Assembly: GCA_002009475.1 (NCBI GenBank)
Contig: AYTS01000148.1
Location: 1-64,000, forward strand
Length of the DNA stretch: 64,000 bases
DNA from: Candidatus Brocadia carolinensis
GTDB taxonomy: Bacteria; Planctomycetota; Brocadiia; Brocadiales; Brocadiaceae
Direction of reading: 5' to 3'
Notes under the pieces: generated by a model
Database searches by the model: none
Told to the model about the DNA's origin: nothing
Seen by the model: the letters and a program-made list of their open reading frames with translations, nothing else
Position numbers and translations under genes: made by a program
In this document: positions 55,376 through 64,000 of the stretch, in pieces
Position numbering within the stretch: the first letter of the stretch is position 1
Layout of the letters: each line of letters opens with the position of its first letter

Positions 55376-56128
55376 TTAAACCGTTAAAACATCTGCACCA
55401 TCATCGGTCACCACAATGGTGTGTTCAAAATGCGCAGATAATTTCCTGTCTTTTGTAACAACTGTCCATTTGTTATTTAATACTTCAGTATCGTATTTAC
55501 CCATGCAGATCATAGGCTCTATTGCAATAGTCGTCCCCTGCGACAGAATTTCATCTGCATCCAGCAAAGCCTTGCTCACGAAATTTGGCACCTGTGGATC
55601 CTCATGCATGCATCGTCCAATCCCGTGTCCTGTGTAATTTCTTACAACTGAATAGTCATTCTTCTCAACATACTCCTGAATTGTTCTTGAAATCAGGGAA
55701 AGCTTTTCATTGGCCCTTATAACTTTGATTGCCAAACGGAGTGAGTTTTCGCAAACATCGATAAGCTTTTTCGCTTCACTGGAAATTTGTCCTATTGGTA
55801 TCGTCACTGCGGCATCTGCCACATACTTCCGATAGCCTACTCCTACATCTATGCTAAGGATATCACCATTCTTTAGTCGTCTCGACCCCGGTATCCCGTG
55901 AACAACCTCTTCGTTTATCGAAGTGCAGATACTTTTAGGAAATCCCCTGTATCCTTTAAATATTGGAACGCCACCTTTACCTACAATATATTTTTCCAGC
56001 TCGGTATTAAGGTAGTCAGTTGTTACATCCTCTTTTGCAATTTCCTTAGCAAGTCCTAGCGCTTCTGCTGTGATCTTTCCCGCCATTCTCATCAATTCAA
56101 TTTCACGGACAGACTTGCGTACGATCAA
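55376..56128 (-). CDS. map: Methionine aminopeptidase, type I
   Basis: The 250-residue enzyme removes the N-terminal Met from new proteins. Metal ligands are visible: Asp in LSIDVGVGY, Asp in VADAAVTI, His in GHGIGRCMHEDP, and Glu in IAIEPMI and FEHTIVVTD. It starts at TTG 56128, whose TTGA overlaps the adk stop when adk is read in its corrected frame. The adk-map-infA order is typical. Confidence 0.95.
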   Translation of the reverse strand: MIVRKSVREIELMRMAGKITAEALGLAKEIAKEDVTTDYLNTELEKYIVGKGGVPIFKGYRGFPKSICTSINEEVVHGIPGSRRLKNGDILSIDVGVGYRKYVADAAVTIPIGQISSEAKKLIDVCENSLRLAIKVIRANEKLSLISRTIQEYVEKNDYSVVRNYTGHGIGRCMHEDPQVPNFVSKALLDADEILSQGTTIAIEPMICMGKYDTEVLNNKWTVVTKDRKLSAHFEHTIVVTDDGADVLTV

Positions 56129-56813
56129 CTAACTACTCCGAGATTAGTGCATGGCATATTTTGTGATGCACCACTAATGGCATTTAAGATGTTTATAGTT
56201 ATAGCTTCGATATTCGTTTCTGACTCAATCTCTTTTAAGATTTTATTTTTTTTTATAATAGGCTATTAGATCTTCAGTTTGTTGATGATAAACTCTTATT
56301 CTCTCCTGCACCGTTTCCATTTTATCATCCGCACGTTGGTATAATTTTCCGCCACATTTATCGCAAATACCATCAACGGCAGAGGGAACGAACTTAACAT
56401 GATAATTAGCACCGCAAGTACTACAGATTCTTCTACCAGACAACCTGAGGATAACACTTTCTTTGGAAACAACGAAATAAAATACCAGATCCAGTTTATT
56501 CCCTACCTTTTTCAGCATCTCATCCAGGACCTTTGCCTGAGAAAGAGTTCTTGGAAAACCATCCAGAATAAATCCGTTTTTACAATCACTTTTTAAAATG
56601 CGGTCTTGAATGATATCAACGACAATTTGATCTGGTACCAACTGCCCTTTATCAATGTACTGCCGCGCATGTATACCAGTAGCAGTACCACTTTCTACTG
56701 CATCTCTGAGCAGGTTTCCCGAAGAAATATGCGGTAGTTTTTTTTTCTTTGCTAATGGTCTCAGCCTGCGTGCCTTTCCCAGCCCCAGGTGGCCCGAGAA
56801 AAACAATCCTCAT
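56125..56813 (-). pseudogene. adk: Adenylate kinase, frame shifted twice
   Basis: From ATG 56813 the sequence reads MRIVFLGPPGAGKGTQAETI, the normal P-loop start. One T too many in the T9 run at 56738-56746 shifts the frame before KLPHISSGNLLRDAVESGTA. A second at 56246-56254 hides the true C-terminus; the corrected frame reads on to a stop at 56125-56127. The corrected enzyme is about 228 residues with the lid cysteines CSTCGANYH and CDKCGGKLY (zinc-binding type). Adk balances ATP, ADP and AMP and is essential, so both shifts are probably errors. Confidence 0.92.
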
Positions 56814-58193
56814 CCCATTCTTCCCCTAATTCTACTTCCTCCGCTCAGGAAACCACTATATTGTCTCATAATCATGTGTGATTCTATCCGCTGCACCATA
56901 TCGAGTGCCACACCCACAATAATGAGTAGCCCGGTACCGCCATAAAAACCGGCTATGGCCCTGTTAAGCTCAAAGCCACCTGCCACAAGTTTCGGCAAAA
57001 CAGCGATCAAAGCCAGAAAAGCCGCACCAGCTAACGTAATCTTTCCCATAATCCCTTCTAAATATTCTGCCGTTCTATGACCTGGACGTATTCCTGGAAT
57101 AAAACTTCCATAGTCTTTCATATTATTCGACATCTCTTTTGGATTAAACTGAATAGCAGTCCAAAAATAGCAAAAAAAATGTTATAAGAAGGACATAAAG
57201 TATTACATAAATTACACCGCCTTGTAAAACTTCGGACAAGCGTGATGTAATCCAATAACCAAAACTACCAGGATCAAATCTTACTTGAATTCCTTGCATA
57301 ATTGCGGCTGGGAAGATTAACAACGACTGTGCAAATATGATAGGCATTACACCTGCCTGGTTCACACGAAGGGGTAAAAAATGTCTTTGTCCGCCATATA
57401 CTTTTCTACCGCGTGTATGCTTCGCCTGTTGCACAGGTATGCGTCTCTGTCCCTGCGTAATATATACAACCCCGCCAACAATAGCGAGAAACATTCCCAA
57501 TAACACAAGTAACTTAACAATCCCTATTTGGTGTTCGGCGGGGGTAACCGAGAAGGTGAAACTCTGCAAGACTTGAGAAAATGCCCAAGGCAAACGTTCT
57601 ATAATACCGACCATAATAACAATAGAAATCCCGCTGCCGATACCATGTTCCTCGATTTGTTCCCCAATCCACATAAGCGTCATGGTCCCTGTCGTTAAAA
57701 GAAGTGCGGCCATCATTTGAAAACCAATCCCTTGAAGATAGACAGGAATAACAGGCATTCCATTAAACTCAACGGTATAAAGTGTACGCGTCATCACGAA
57801 CGCCTGAAAGAGGCACAGACCCACAGTAGCCAGTCTGGTATATTGATTAATTTTCTTTCTTCCCGCTTCACCCTCTTTCTGCAGTCTTTCTAAATAAGGA
57901 ATTACGCCCACCAACAATTGAAAGATAATTGATGCGCTGATATATGGCATAACCCCCAAACCAAATATAGCGCCTGAAGTCAAAGCACCACCTGCAAACA
58001 TATCCACAAGCCCCAACAACTGACCAACACCAGTTTGAGTAAATTGCTGAAAATACGACTTTAATACCGTAGTATCAATCCCGGGAATTGGTATATAAAC
58101 CCCAACACGACACAGAGCAATAAGGCCAAGGGTAATTAAGACCTTTTTGCGTAGTTCTGGAATTCTAAAAATATTACCAAATTGTTCAATCAT
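56810..58193 (-). pseudogene. secY: Preprotein translocase channel subunit, one frame shift
   Basis: SecY starts at 58193 (MIEQFGNIFRIPELRKKVLI), overlapping the rplO stop. It has ten membrane segments, including GGALTSGAIFGLGVMPYISA in the plug/segment 2 region. An A8 run at 57172-57179 ends the frame early. One base fewer joins TFFCYFWTAIQFNPKEMSNN, then MKDYGSFIPGIRPGHRTAEY, to the remainder, for about 460 residues. It is essential, so the break is almost certainly a sequence error. It overlaps the adk start by 4 bp. Confidence 0.95.
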
Positions 58194-58633
58194 ACGATAA
58201 CCTTAGCTTCCCCCCCTGCTGCCAGTATCTTTTCTCTTGCGATTTTGCTGAATTTATGCGCCATAACGGTCAAAGGTGTTTTTATCTCACCATCTCCAAG
58301 TATCTTTATACCATCTAAAACTTTCTTGATAATTCCTGCATCTTTCAACTTTTCAGGATCGACCATTGTTCCTTTATCAAAACACACCATATCTTTTACA
58401 TTAACGATAGCATATTTCTTTTTGAACGGGTTATTAAAGCCACGTTTTGGTAAACGGCGAAAGAGCGGAGTCTGTCCGCCTTCAAATTGTATTTTCGTTT
58501 CATTTCCAGATCTTGCTGTTGCCCCCTTACCTCCCCTGCATGATGTTTTGCCCATGCCAGAACCCCTGCCACGTCCTACCCTCTTCCTTCGTTTTCTCTC
58601 AAAAGGCAAAGCCTTTATATCCATAAAATTCAT
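58190..58633 (-). CDS. rplO: Ribosomal protein uL15
   Basis: The 147-residue protein has KRVGRGRGSGMGKTSCRGGK and ARSGNETKIQFEGGQTPLFR, the glycine-rich N-terminus of uL15, and an ILAAGGEAKVIV end. It overlaps rpsE by 4 bp (ATGA), leaving no room for rpmD, which is between these genes in E. coli and Bacillus. Confidence 0.96.
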   Translation of the reverse strand: MNFMDIKALPFERKRRKRVGRGRGSGMGKTSCRGGKGATARSGNETKIQFEGGQTPLFRRLPKRGFNNPFKKKYAIVNVKDMVCFDKGTMVDPEKLKDAGIIKKVLDGIKILGDGEIKTPLTVMAHKFSKIAREKILAAGGEAKVIV

Positions 58634-59115
58634 TCTATTTTCACCCCCCTTAACGCTTCAATCTCTTCTTTTGTTCTTAATGCTTTTAACCCAAACAAAG
58701 TCGCCTTAGCTACATTGAGGGGATTTCTCTTTCCGTAACATTTCGACAATATATTTTTTATTCCTGCTGATTCGAGAACAGCGCGTGCCGAAGCTCCTGC
58801 TTTTATCCCTGTGCCCGGAGATGCAGGCTTCAAAAAAATATTTGCCGCCTTGAATCTTCCCCAGCTTATATGAGGTATCGTATCTCCTTTTAAGGGAATC
58901 TTAACCATCTGTTTTTTGGCTTCCTTAACTGCTTTATTCACTGCATTGGGCACTTCCCGTGCCTTGCCAAATCCGATACCAACGCTGCCCTTTTTATCAC
59001 CAACCACGACAAGGGCACTAAAACTCATCGATTTTCCGCCCTTTGTTACCGTTGTACACCGATTAACCTGCACAACGGTTTCTTCCAAGCTTTTTGGTTC
59101 TTCAAAACGCGCCAA
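58630..59115 (-). CDS. rpsE: Ribosomal protein uS5
   Basis: The 161-residue protein has VNRCTTVTKGGKSMSFSALV, VGDKKGSVGIGFGKAREVPN and LKPASPGTGIKAGASARAVL of uS5. It contributes to decoding accuracy at the mRNA entry. Its stop overlaps rplO directly. Confidence 0.97.
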   Translation of the reverse strand: MARFEEPKSLEETVVQVNRCTTVTKGGKSMSFSALVVVGDKKGSVGIGFGKAREVPNAVNKAVKEAKKQMVKIPLKGDTIPHISWGRFKAANIFLKPASPGTGIKAGASARAVLESAGIKNILSKCYGKRNPLNVAKATLFGLKALRTKEEIEALRGVKIE

Positions 59116-59144
59116 ATCAGTCTCCTTGTTATGAATCAGCTTTT

Positions 59145-59513
59145 TTAAAAACTTAAATTATGCTTTCGTGCACTTTCTGCTAAGGCTTTTATCCTGCCGT
59201 GATATTTATTGCCACCTTTATCAAACACAACCTTTGTAATCCCAATCTTTATTGCCTCTTCAGCAATCTTTTTTCCCACAATCTCCGCAGCCTTTACATT
59301 CCCTCCGTAGGGAACCTGTGTACGAATGTCGGGCGATTGAGTCGAGGCAGCAGCCAACGTTTTCCCGTCCAGATCATTAATAATCTGGCAATATATATTT
59401 TTTAAAGTCCGGCAGACACTTAAACGCGGCCTTTCGCTTGTGCCTATTACTTTTACTCTGATTCTAAGATGACGCCTCGTTCTTTTCCGTATTTTTTCCT
59501 TAACTCGATTCAT
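59145..59513 (-). CDS. rplR: Ribosomal protein uL18
   Basis: The 122-residue protein has [40 protein letters not shown] and [20 protein letters not shown], as in uL18, which binds 5S rRNA. It lies between rplF and rpsE. Confidence 0.96.
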   Translation of the reverse strand: MNRVKEKIRKRTRRHLRIRVKVIGTSERPRLSVCRTLKNIYCQIINDLDGKTLAAASTQSPDIRTQVPYGGNVKAAEIVGKKIAEEAIKIGITKVVFDKGGNKYHGRIKALAESARKHNLSF

Positions 59514-59532
59514 GATTAATCCCTTTTAACAA

Positions 59533-60096
59533 CTATGCCGCACCTGATGTGAATGCCTTTCCAGCCTTTCTCCTGATAACTTCATTGTCATATTTAATTC
59601 CCATCCCTTTATATGGTTCTGGTGGTTTTTTGCCCCTTATGACGGCAGAAAACTGCCCAACCATTTGTCTATCAGAACCTGAAATAGTAAGCCTTGCAGG
59701 GTTTGTAGGATTCGTAACATCGACTTTAATTCCCTGCGGAATATCTAAATGCACCGGATGTGTATAACCAAGCGATAGTACAAGCTCCTTACCCTGCACT
59801 TTGGCATTATATCCAAGCCCGACAATTTCAAGTTTTTTTGAAAACCCTTTCGTCACGCCAAAAACCATGTTAGCAATAAGCGCTCGGGTCAGACCATGCA
59901 ATGCCTTATGATATTTCTCATCTGTAGCCCTTTTTACCTCAACGCACCTGTCTTGTTGATTAAATTCGACGCGAATATCAGGATGAAAGGCCTGCACCAA
60001 CTTTCCTTTTGGTCCTTCTAAGTTCACCGTATTACCTGTTACAGTAATTTTTACATCATTTGGTACTTTAACTGGTTGTTTTCCTATTCTCGACAT
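59533..60096 (-). CDS. rplF: Ribosomal protein uL6
   Basis: I place the start at ATG 60096 (MSRIGKQPVKVPNDVKITVT), 6 bp after GAGG; an in-frame TTG at 60108 is less likely. The 187-residue protein has the two uL6 domains and ends GMGIKYDNEVIRRKAGKAF with the conserved KPPEPYKGMGIKY. Confidence 0.96.
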   Translation of the reverse strand: MSRIGKQPVKVPNDVKITVTGNTVNLEGPKGKLVQAFHPDIRVEFNQQDRCVEVKRATDEKYHKALHGLTRALIANMVFGVTKGFSKKLEIVGLGYNAKVQGKELVLSLGYTHPVHLDIPQGIKVDVTNPTNPARLTISGSDRQMVGQFSAVIRGKKPPEPYKGMGIKYDNEVIRRKAGKAFTSGAA

Positions 60097-60130
60097 ATTA
60101 GACCTCAATCCTGAATCCTGGTAGAACTCA

Positions 60131-60532
60131 TTACGAAACTATACCAATAAGTTCGCCACCAACTTTAAGCTTCCGGCATTCCTTATCGCTTATCACACCC
60201 TTTGAAGTAGAGTAAATAGCAACACCAATTCCACCAAACACCTTACTTATCTCATCAGTCTTTTTGTAAATCCTCCGGCTCGATTTACTGACTCTATCAA
60301 TTCTGTTAATTATCTGCTGATTTAAAGGACCATATTTGAGATACACCCTGATACTACCTTTATTACCCTCATTCAATATCTCTTTAAATTCCTTGATAAA
60401 TCCTTCATCCTTTAATATTTTCAAAACAGATAACTTTAGTTTTGATAAGGGAATGTCAACACTTTCACGTTTAATCGTACACGCGTTTCTCATTCTCGTA
60501 AACATATCAGAGATCGGATCAGTCATACCCAT
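60131..60532 (-). CDS. rpsH: Ribosomal protein uS8
   Basis: The 133-residue protein begins MGMTDPISDMFTRMRNA and ends in the IAIYSTSKGVISDKECRKLK-like uS8 C-terminus. It binds the central domain of 16S rRNA and, in E. coli, represses the spc operon. AGGA lies about 8 bp before the first ATG, so I keep 60532. Confidence 0.96.
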   Translation of the reverse strand: MGMTDPISDMFTRMRNACTIKRESVDIPLSKLKLSVLKILKDEGFIKEFKEILNEGNKGSIRVYLKYGPLNQQIINRIDRVSKSSRRIYKKTDEISKVFGGIGVAIYSTSKGVISDKECRKLKVGGELIGIVS

Positions 60533-60591
60533 TATTTTTTTCCTTAATTATGAATGCAGTATTCTAATACTTATCAGAATTGAAATTCATT

Positions 60592-60777
60592 CTACCAGCT
60601 GGCTTTCTTCACTCCAGGAATCTCACCCTTCGAGGCAAGCTTCCTAAAGCAAAGTCTGCAGATCTGAAATCTGCGAAAGTAAGCCCTGCGTCTTCCGCAC
60701 AATTTACATCTGTTATATTGCCTTGTCTTGTATTTAGGCTCTTTTTTCGACTTTTCAACCAGACATTTTCTAGCCAT
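60592..60777 (-). CDS. rpsN: Ribosomal protein uS14, zinc-binding type
   Basis: The 61-residue protein reads [20 protein letters not shown], a four-cysteine zinc site, and ends [11 protein letters not shown]. This is the short C+ form of uS14. It follows rplE by 9 bp. Confidence 0.97.
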   Translation of the reverse strand: MARKCLVEKSKKEPKYKTRQYNRCKLCGRRRAYFRRFQICRLCFRKLASKGEIPGVKKASW

Positions 60778-60786
60778 CCATACTCC

Positions 60787-61329
60787 CTATTCTAATCTAA
60801 AAGGCATCCCTAATAATTTCAACAACATGCAAGATTGTTCATTCGAATTACCAGTAATAACTATGGTAATATCCATACCTTGAACAAATTCAACTGCTTC
60901 TATCGTTATTTCAGGAAATACAATCTGCTCAGTAAGACCGATCGTATAGTTACCTCGTCCATCAAAAGACTTTGGGGAAAGTCCACGAAAATCTCTGATT
61001 CTTGGTAATACAATACTAATTACACGGTCTAAAAATTCATACATTCTTTTTCCACGAAGTGTTACTTTGCACCCAATCGCCTGATCTTTTCTGAGCTTAA
61101 AGCCGGAAATAGCCTTTTTTGCTTTTGTAACAAGTGGCTTTTGCCCGGTAATAACTGTCAGATGTTTCGTTGCTTCTTCAATAAGTTTTTTATTTTCTGT
61201 AGCCCTACCAACACCCATGTTAACAACTACCTTTTGAATCTTTGGCACAGATATTTTATTTTTGTACTGAAACTTTTCTATGAGTTGCGGTACTACTTGT
61301 TGTTTATATTTTTCTATTAATCTTGTCAT
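60787..61329 (-). CDS. rplE: Ribosomal protein uL5
   Basis: The 180-residue protein has [40 protein letters not shown], and the [20 protein letters not shown] of uL5. It binds 5S rRNA and the P-site tRNA. Confidence 0.97.
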   Translation of the reverse strand: MTRLIEKYKQQVVPQLIEKFQYKNKISVPKIQKVVVNMGVGRATENKKLIEEATKHLTVITGQKPLVTKAKKAISGFKLRKDQAIGCKVTLRGKRMYEFLDRVISIVLPRIRDFRGLSPKSFDGRGNYTIGLTEQIVFPEITIEAVEFVQGMDITIVITGNSNEQSCMLLKLLGMPFRLE

Positions 61330-61347
61330 ATCTTAAATCCTAAAACT

Positions 61348-61683
61348 TCATTCTGCCGCTATGATTTCAGAACCACAATACGCACATACCCGATGCTTGA
61401 CGCCATTTTCCAACATTTTCTTTCGCGTCCGCACACCTTTGTCGCTCTTATTACAATTTTTATTTTGACAAACCGGCAACACGTTCGCAATTGCTATAGA
61501 AGCCTCTTTCTCAATTCTCCCGCCCTTCGGATTCTTTTGGCTTGGTTTTGTATGCTTATAAATTATATTTACCCCTTTTATTATAACCCGTTTCTTCTCT
61601 GTCAAAACCTTTATTATTTTTCCGGTTTTACCAGCCTCATTACCAGACATCACCGCAACCAGATCATTCACACGAACGTGCAT
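61348..61683 (-). CDS. rplX: Ribosomal protein uL24 with zinc ribbon
   Basis: I place the start at ATG 61683 (MHVRVNDLVAVMSGNEAGKT); the in-frame GTG at 61695 overlaps the ribosome binding site GGAGAG. The 111-residue protein has the KOW motif and a C-terminal extension with two cysteine pairs (CQNKNC ... CAYC), which should bind zinc, as seen in several lineages. It is an early assembly protein near the exit tunnel. Confidence 0.95.
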   Translation of the reverse strand: MHVRVNDLVAVMSGNEAGKTGKIIKVLTEKKRVIIKGVNIIYKHTKPSQKNPKGGRIEKEASIAIANVLPVCQNKNCNKSDKGVRTRKKMLENGVKHRVCAYCGSEIIAAE

Positions 61684-61729
61684 AATTCTCTCCACAAATT
61701 TTCACCACTTCCTATTATCAGAAATCTGA

Positions 61730-62098
61730 CTACACCACCTCTGCAGCCAGAGATATTATCTTCATAAAATTTTTTTGCCTGAGTTCTCTGGCAACAGCGC
61801 CAAAAATACGAGTTCCCCGTGGATTACCATCGTTATCAATAATTACGATGGCATTTTTATCGAATTTTAAAAACGATCCATCGTCTCTGCGAATATTTTT
61901 TTTGGTTCGAACAACAACACCTTTTACCACGTCCCCTTTTTTCACCACACCTTCAGGGATCGCTTTCTTTACTGCAGCAACAATAACGTCTCCTACACTA
62001 GCACACTTTCTGCTCGTCCCTCCGAGCACTTTGATGCATGTCGCCCTTTTGGCGCCACTATTATCAGCAATGTCAAGCTTCGTTTGTTCCATTATCAT
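61730..62098 (-). CDS. rplN: Ribosomal protein uL14
   Basis: The 122-residue protein has [40 protein letters not shown] and [14 protein letters not shown] of uL14, which lies at the subunit interface. GGAG lies 7 bp before the first ATG, so the start is 62098. Confidence 0.97.
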   Translation of the reverse strand: MIMEQTKLDIADNSGAKRATCIKVLGGTSRKCASVGDVIVAAVKKAIPEGVVKKGDVVKGVVVRTKKNIRRDDGSFLKFDKNAIVIIDNDGNPRGTRIFGAVARELRQKNFMKIISLAAEVV

Positions 62099-62118
62099 TT
62101 AAAAACTCCATTTCTTCT

Positions 62119-62388
62119 TTAACGGTTCGCTTTTTCAATAACCCTGACTAACTTTGTTGCTTTCGTTTTACTCAGCGGCCTTGTCTCAATAATTTCGACC
62201 TTATCCCCAACTCTCGCCTCTTTCTTCTCGTCGTGCGTTTTATACACGGTAGACCGCTTTATATACTTACCATACTTTGCATGTTTTACAAGACGCATTA
62301 CTTCTACAACAATCGTCTTTTGCATCTTATCGCCTATTACCATGCCAACAACTTTTCTTCTTCTGCCTCTCACACTTTCTTCCTTCAT
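62119..62388 (-). CDS. rpsQ: Ribosomal protein uS17
   Basis: The 89-residue protein has [20 protein letters not shown] and [20 protein letters not shown], the uS17 OB fold. The start ATG at 62388 shares a base with the rpmC stop (TGATG). Confidence 0.96.
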   Translation of the reverse strand: MKEESVRGRRRKVVGMVIGDKMQKTIVVEVMRLVKHAKYGKYIKRSTVYKTHDEKKEARVGDKVEIIETRPLSKTKATKLVRVIEKANR

Positions 62389-62615
62389 CACTTACCAACT
62401 CCTTCTACCTGAGATGGATAATTAATGCCTAACGCCATCTCTCTATGAATCGTTTCCAATCGCGCAATATTCCTGCGAATACGCTTCCTCTGTGCTGGAT
62501 TCCTTGTTTCACCGGTCAGCCATTGAAACTGAATATTTAGCAATTCTCGCCTGCTGGCATCGATTTCATCTAGTATTTCCTGCCTGGATTTGCCTCTGAT
62601 TTCATTAGTCTTCAA
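62388..62615 (-). CDS. rpmC: Ribosomal protein uL29
   Basis: The 75-residue two-helix protein reads [20 protein letters not shown] and [11 protein letters not shown]. It begins at TTG 62615, whose TTGA overlaps the rplP stop. uL29 sits at the exit tunnel and contacts SRP and trigger factor. Confidence 0.95.
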   Translation of the reverse strand: MKTNEIRGKSRQEILDEIDASRRELLNIQFQWLTGETRNPAQRKRIRRNIARLETIHREMALGINYPSQVEGVGK

Positions 62616-63022
62616 ATTGTCTTTCTCCTTTGTACGAGCCTTACTTTCACTGGCATTTTATGAGCTATTCTGTTAAACGTTTGCCTGGCCATCTCCTCAT
62701 TAATACCGCTAAGTTCATACAACATCGTACCTGGCTTTACTACGGCAACCCAAAATTCAGGTTCTCCTTTTCCTTTGCCCATACGAGTTTCTATAGGTTT
62801 CGAAGAGACAGATTTATGAGGAAATACTCTGATAGTCAACGTTCCCTCTCTCGGAAGATATTGTGATGCAGATACCCTACCTGCCTCCAGCTGCTGAGCA
62901 GTTATCCATCCTGGCTCCAAAGACTGCAAACCAAACTCACCAAAGGCAACCGTATTGCATCTTGTAGCATTACCCTTAATTTTCTGCCTTTGCGACTTTC
63001 TGAACTTCACCCTCTTTGGCAT
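62612..63022 (-). CDS. rplP: Ribosomal protein uL16
   Basis: I start at [20 protein letters not shown] (63022), the conserved beginning; an earlier in-frame codon at 63031 adds MRL. The 136-residue protein has [20 protein letters not shown] and [20 protein letters not shown]. Its first 47 bp overlap the end of rpsC, an unusually long overlap. Confidence 0.95.
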   Translation of the reverse strand: MPKRVKFRKSQRQKIKGNATRCNTVAFGEFGLQSLEPGWITAQQLEAGRVSASQYLPREGTLTIRVFPHKSVSSKPIETRMGKGKGEPEFWVAVVKPGTMLYELSGINEEMARQTFNRIAHKMPVKVRLVQRRKTI

Positions 63023-63675
63023 TAGGCGCATGTTTCATCTCCTTCTCAGAACTTATTAAGCCTTTATATATCCAAACCTTCACCCCGATTACCCCATACG
63101 TAGTTTTTGCTTCAGCAAAACCGTAATCAACATCGGCCCTTAATGTATGCAAAGGAACGCTACCGAATGACATTTTTTCAGTCCTGGCTATTTCAGCTCC
63201 TCCCAACCTACCGGCGACCTGCATTTTTACCCCTATTGCTCCGGCGTCTACCGATGTATCCATTGCTTTTTTCATAGCCCTTCGAAAAGCAGCCCGTTTT
63301 TCCAGTTGTTCCGCAATATTCTCTGCAACAAGCTGTGCATACAATTCAGGTTTGGTAATTTCTTTTATTTTTATGACGACCTCACGACCAATAAATTTTT
63401 GGATTTCATCTTTTAATTTATCTACTTCTGCACCCTTCCTGCCAATAATCAAACCAGGACGAGCCGTGTGCAGAGTAACTTTTGCATCTTGTCGAGTTCT
63501 CTCAATTGATATGCAGGGGATACCAGCAAAGCCGTAACTTTTTTTTAATTATTTTCCGTATCTTCTGGTCTTCAACAAGTAAAGAACCAAAGTCTTTTTT
63601 ATCTGCATACCAAAGGGATTTCCATCCCTGGGTAATACCTAAACGCAGACCTATCGGGCTAACCTTTTGACCCAT
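62976..63675 (-). pseudogene. rpsC: Ribosomal protein uS3, one frame shift
   Basis: From ATG 63675 it reads [20 protein letters not shown], the uS3 start. The T8 run at 63539-63546 breaks the frame; with one base fewer, [20 protein letters not shown] leads into [20 protein letters not shown] (KH domain), [20 protein letters not shown] and the end. The corrected protein is about 232 residues. As it is essential, the shift is probably an error. The C-terminal 15 residues overlap rplP. Confidence 0.94.
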
Positions 63676-63688
63676 TTCATCTCCTTAC

Positions 63689-64000
63689 CTATTTCCTAAT
63701 CTGAGCATTCTTTAATTTTTCAGACAACACTACCGTGATATGACTGGTGCGTTTTAAAATACGACCCGACATGCCACGTGGTCTGGTACGCTGCCATTTT
63801 CTCGTTGGCCCGGCATCAACAAGAGCCTGTGTCACGAAAAGTGAATCAATGTCAACTTCCAAATTCTCATTTGCAGCAGCTATTGCTGCCCTTATTGTTT
63901 TATCAATCATATAAGATGATCGTTTGTGAGTTACTCTCAAAATTCTTAATGCATCGTTTACCGATTTCCCTCGAACAAGGTCGATCACATAACGCGCTTT
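63689..64000 (-). CDS. rplV: Ribosomal protein uL22, N-terminus beyond the window
   Basis: The frame is open to the right edge (KARYVIDLVRGKSVNDALRI). It has VTQALVDAGPTRKWQRTRPR and RGMSGRILKRTSHITVVLSE of uL22, which lines the exit tunnel. About 10-15 N-terminal residues are missing at the edge. The gap to rpsC is 13 bp. Confidence 0.96.
   Translation of the reverse strand, partial: KARYVIDLVRGKSVNDALRILRVTHKRSSYMIDKTIRAAIAAANENLEVDIDSLFVTQALVDAGPTRKWQRTRPRGMSGRILKRTSHITVVLSEKLKNAQIRK

Overview
The window looks like chromosomal DNA of a planctomycete, most probably an anammox bacterium of the Brocadia/Kuenenia/Jettenia group. That is an inference from moderate-to-low GC, a monohaem cytochrome c of the kind common in that group, an r-protein operon without rpmD, a Bat/MoxR cluster, and many short dispersed repeats. 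No anammox-specific enzyme lies in the window, so the taxon is not proven.

Layout. 1-8450 is accessory DNA: DUF433 and DUF4926 proteins, a HicB/HicA pair, an orphan LivH-type permease, two long genes of unknown function, a HicB remnant and a VapBC pair. It abuts the 3' end of the tmRNA gene (8455-8810, minus). 9287-18845 holds an HtrA/DegP protease, a large membrane patatin, CorA, a DUF4139 protein and an AmpG-like transporter. 19106-20404 is a graveyard of toxin-antitoxin genes cut by repeats. 20432-29530 carries an amino-acid permease, RibBA, PgsA, a nucleotide-sugar epimerase, an IS relic, an unknown gene, RtcA, a small cytochrome c and MobB.

30235-40239 is a Bat-type cluster: MoxR ATPase, DUF58 protein, a BatD-like membrane protein, two von Willebrand factor A proteins, a TPR protein, BatD, a TPR/SH3 protein and a 44-residue membrane protein. 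It probably builds a chaperone/surveillance complex at the membrane. 40390-48571 holds an Eco57I-like methylase, a REP-associated tyrosine transposase (RAYT) flanked by its palindromes, and an AddA-like helicase-nuclease. Palindromic repeats also sit inside the coding sequences of the methylase and the helicase. 48850-50788 has a BadF-type activator, a DUSP23-like phosphatase and Maf.

50870-64000 (minus) is the spc/alpha ribosomal operon from rplV (cut by the window edge) to rplQ, with secY, adk, map, infA, rpmJ and rpoA. Two features stand out: rpmD is missing between rpsE and rplO, and a SAM-dependent methyltransferase gene sits between rpsM and rpsK.

Quality note. At least fourteen homopolymer runs (A/T of 7-10, one G8) carry one base too many for the surrounding reading frame. 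They split essential genes (rpoA twice, adk twice, secY, rpsC) as well as accessory ones. All shifts have the same sign, so the simplest reading is systematic homopolymer overcalling in the assembly rather than mass pseudogenisation. Coordinates below span the reconstructed genes.
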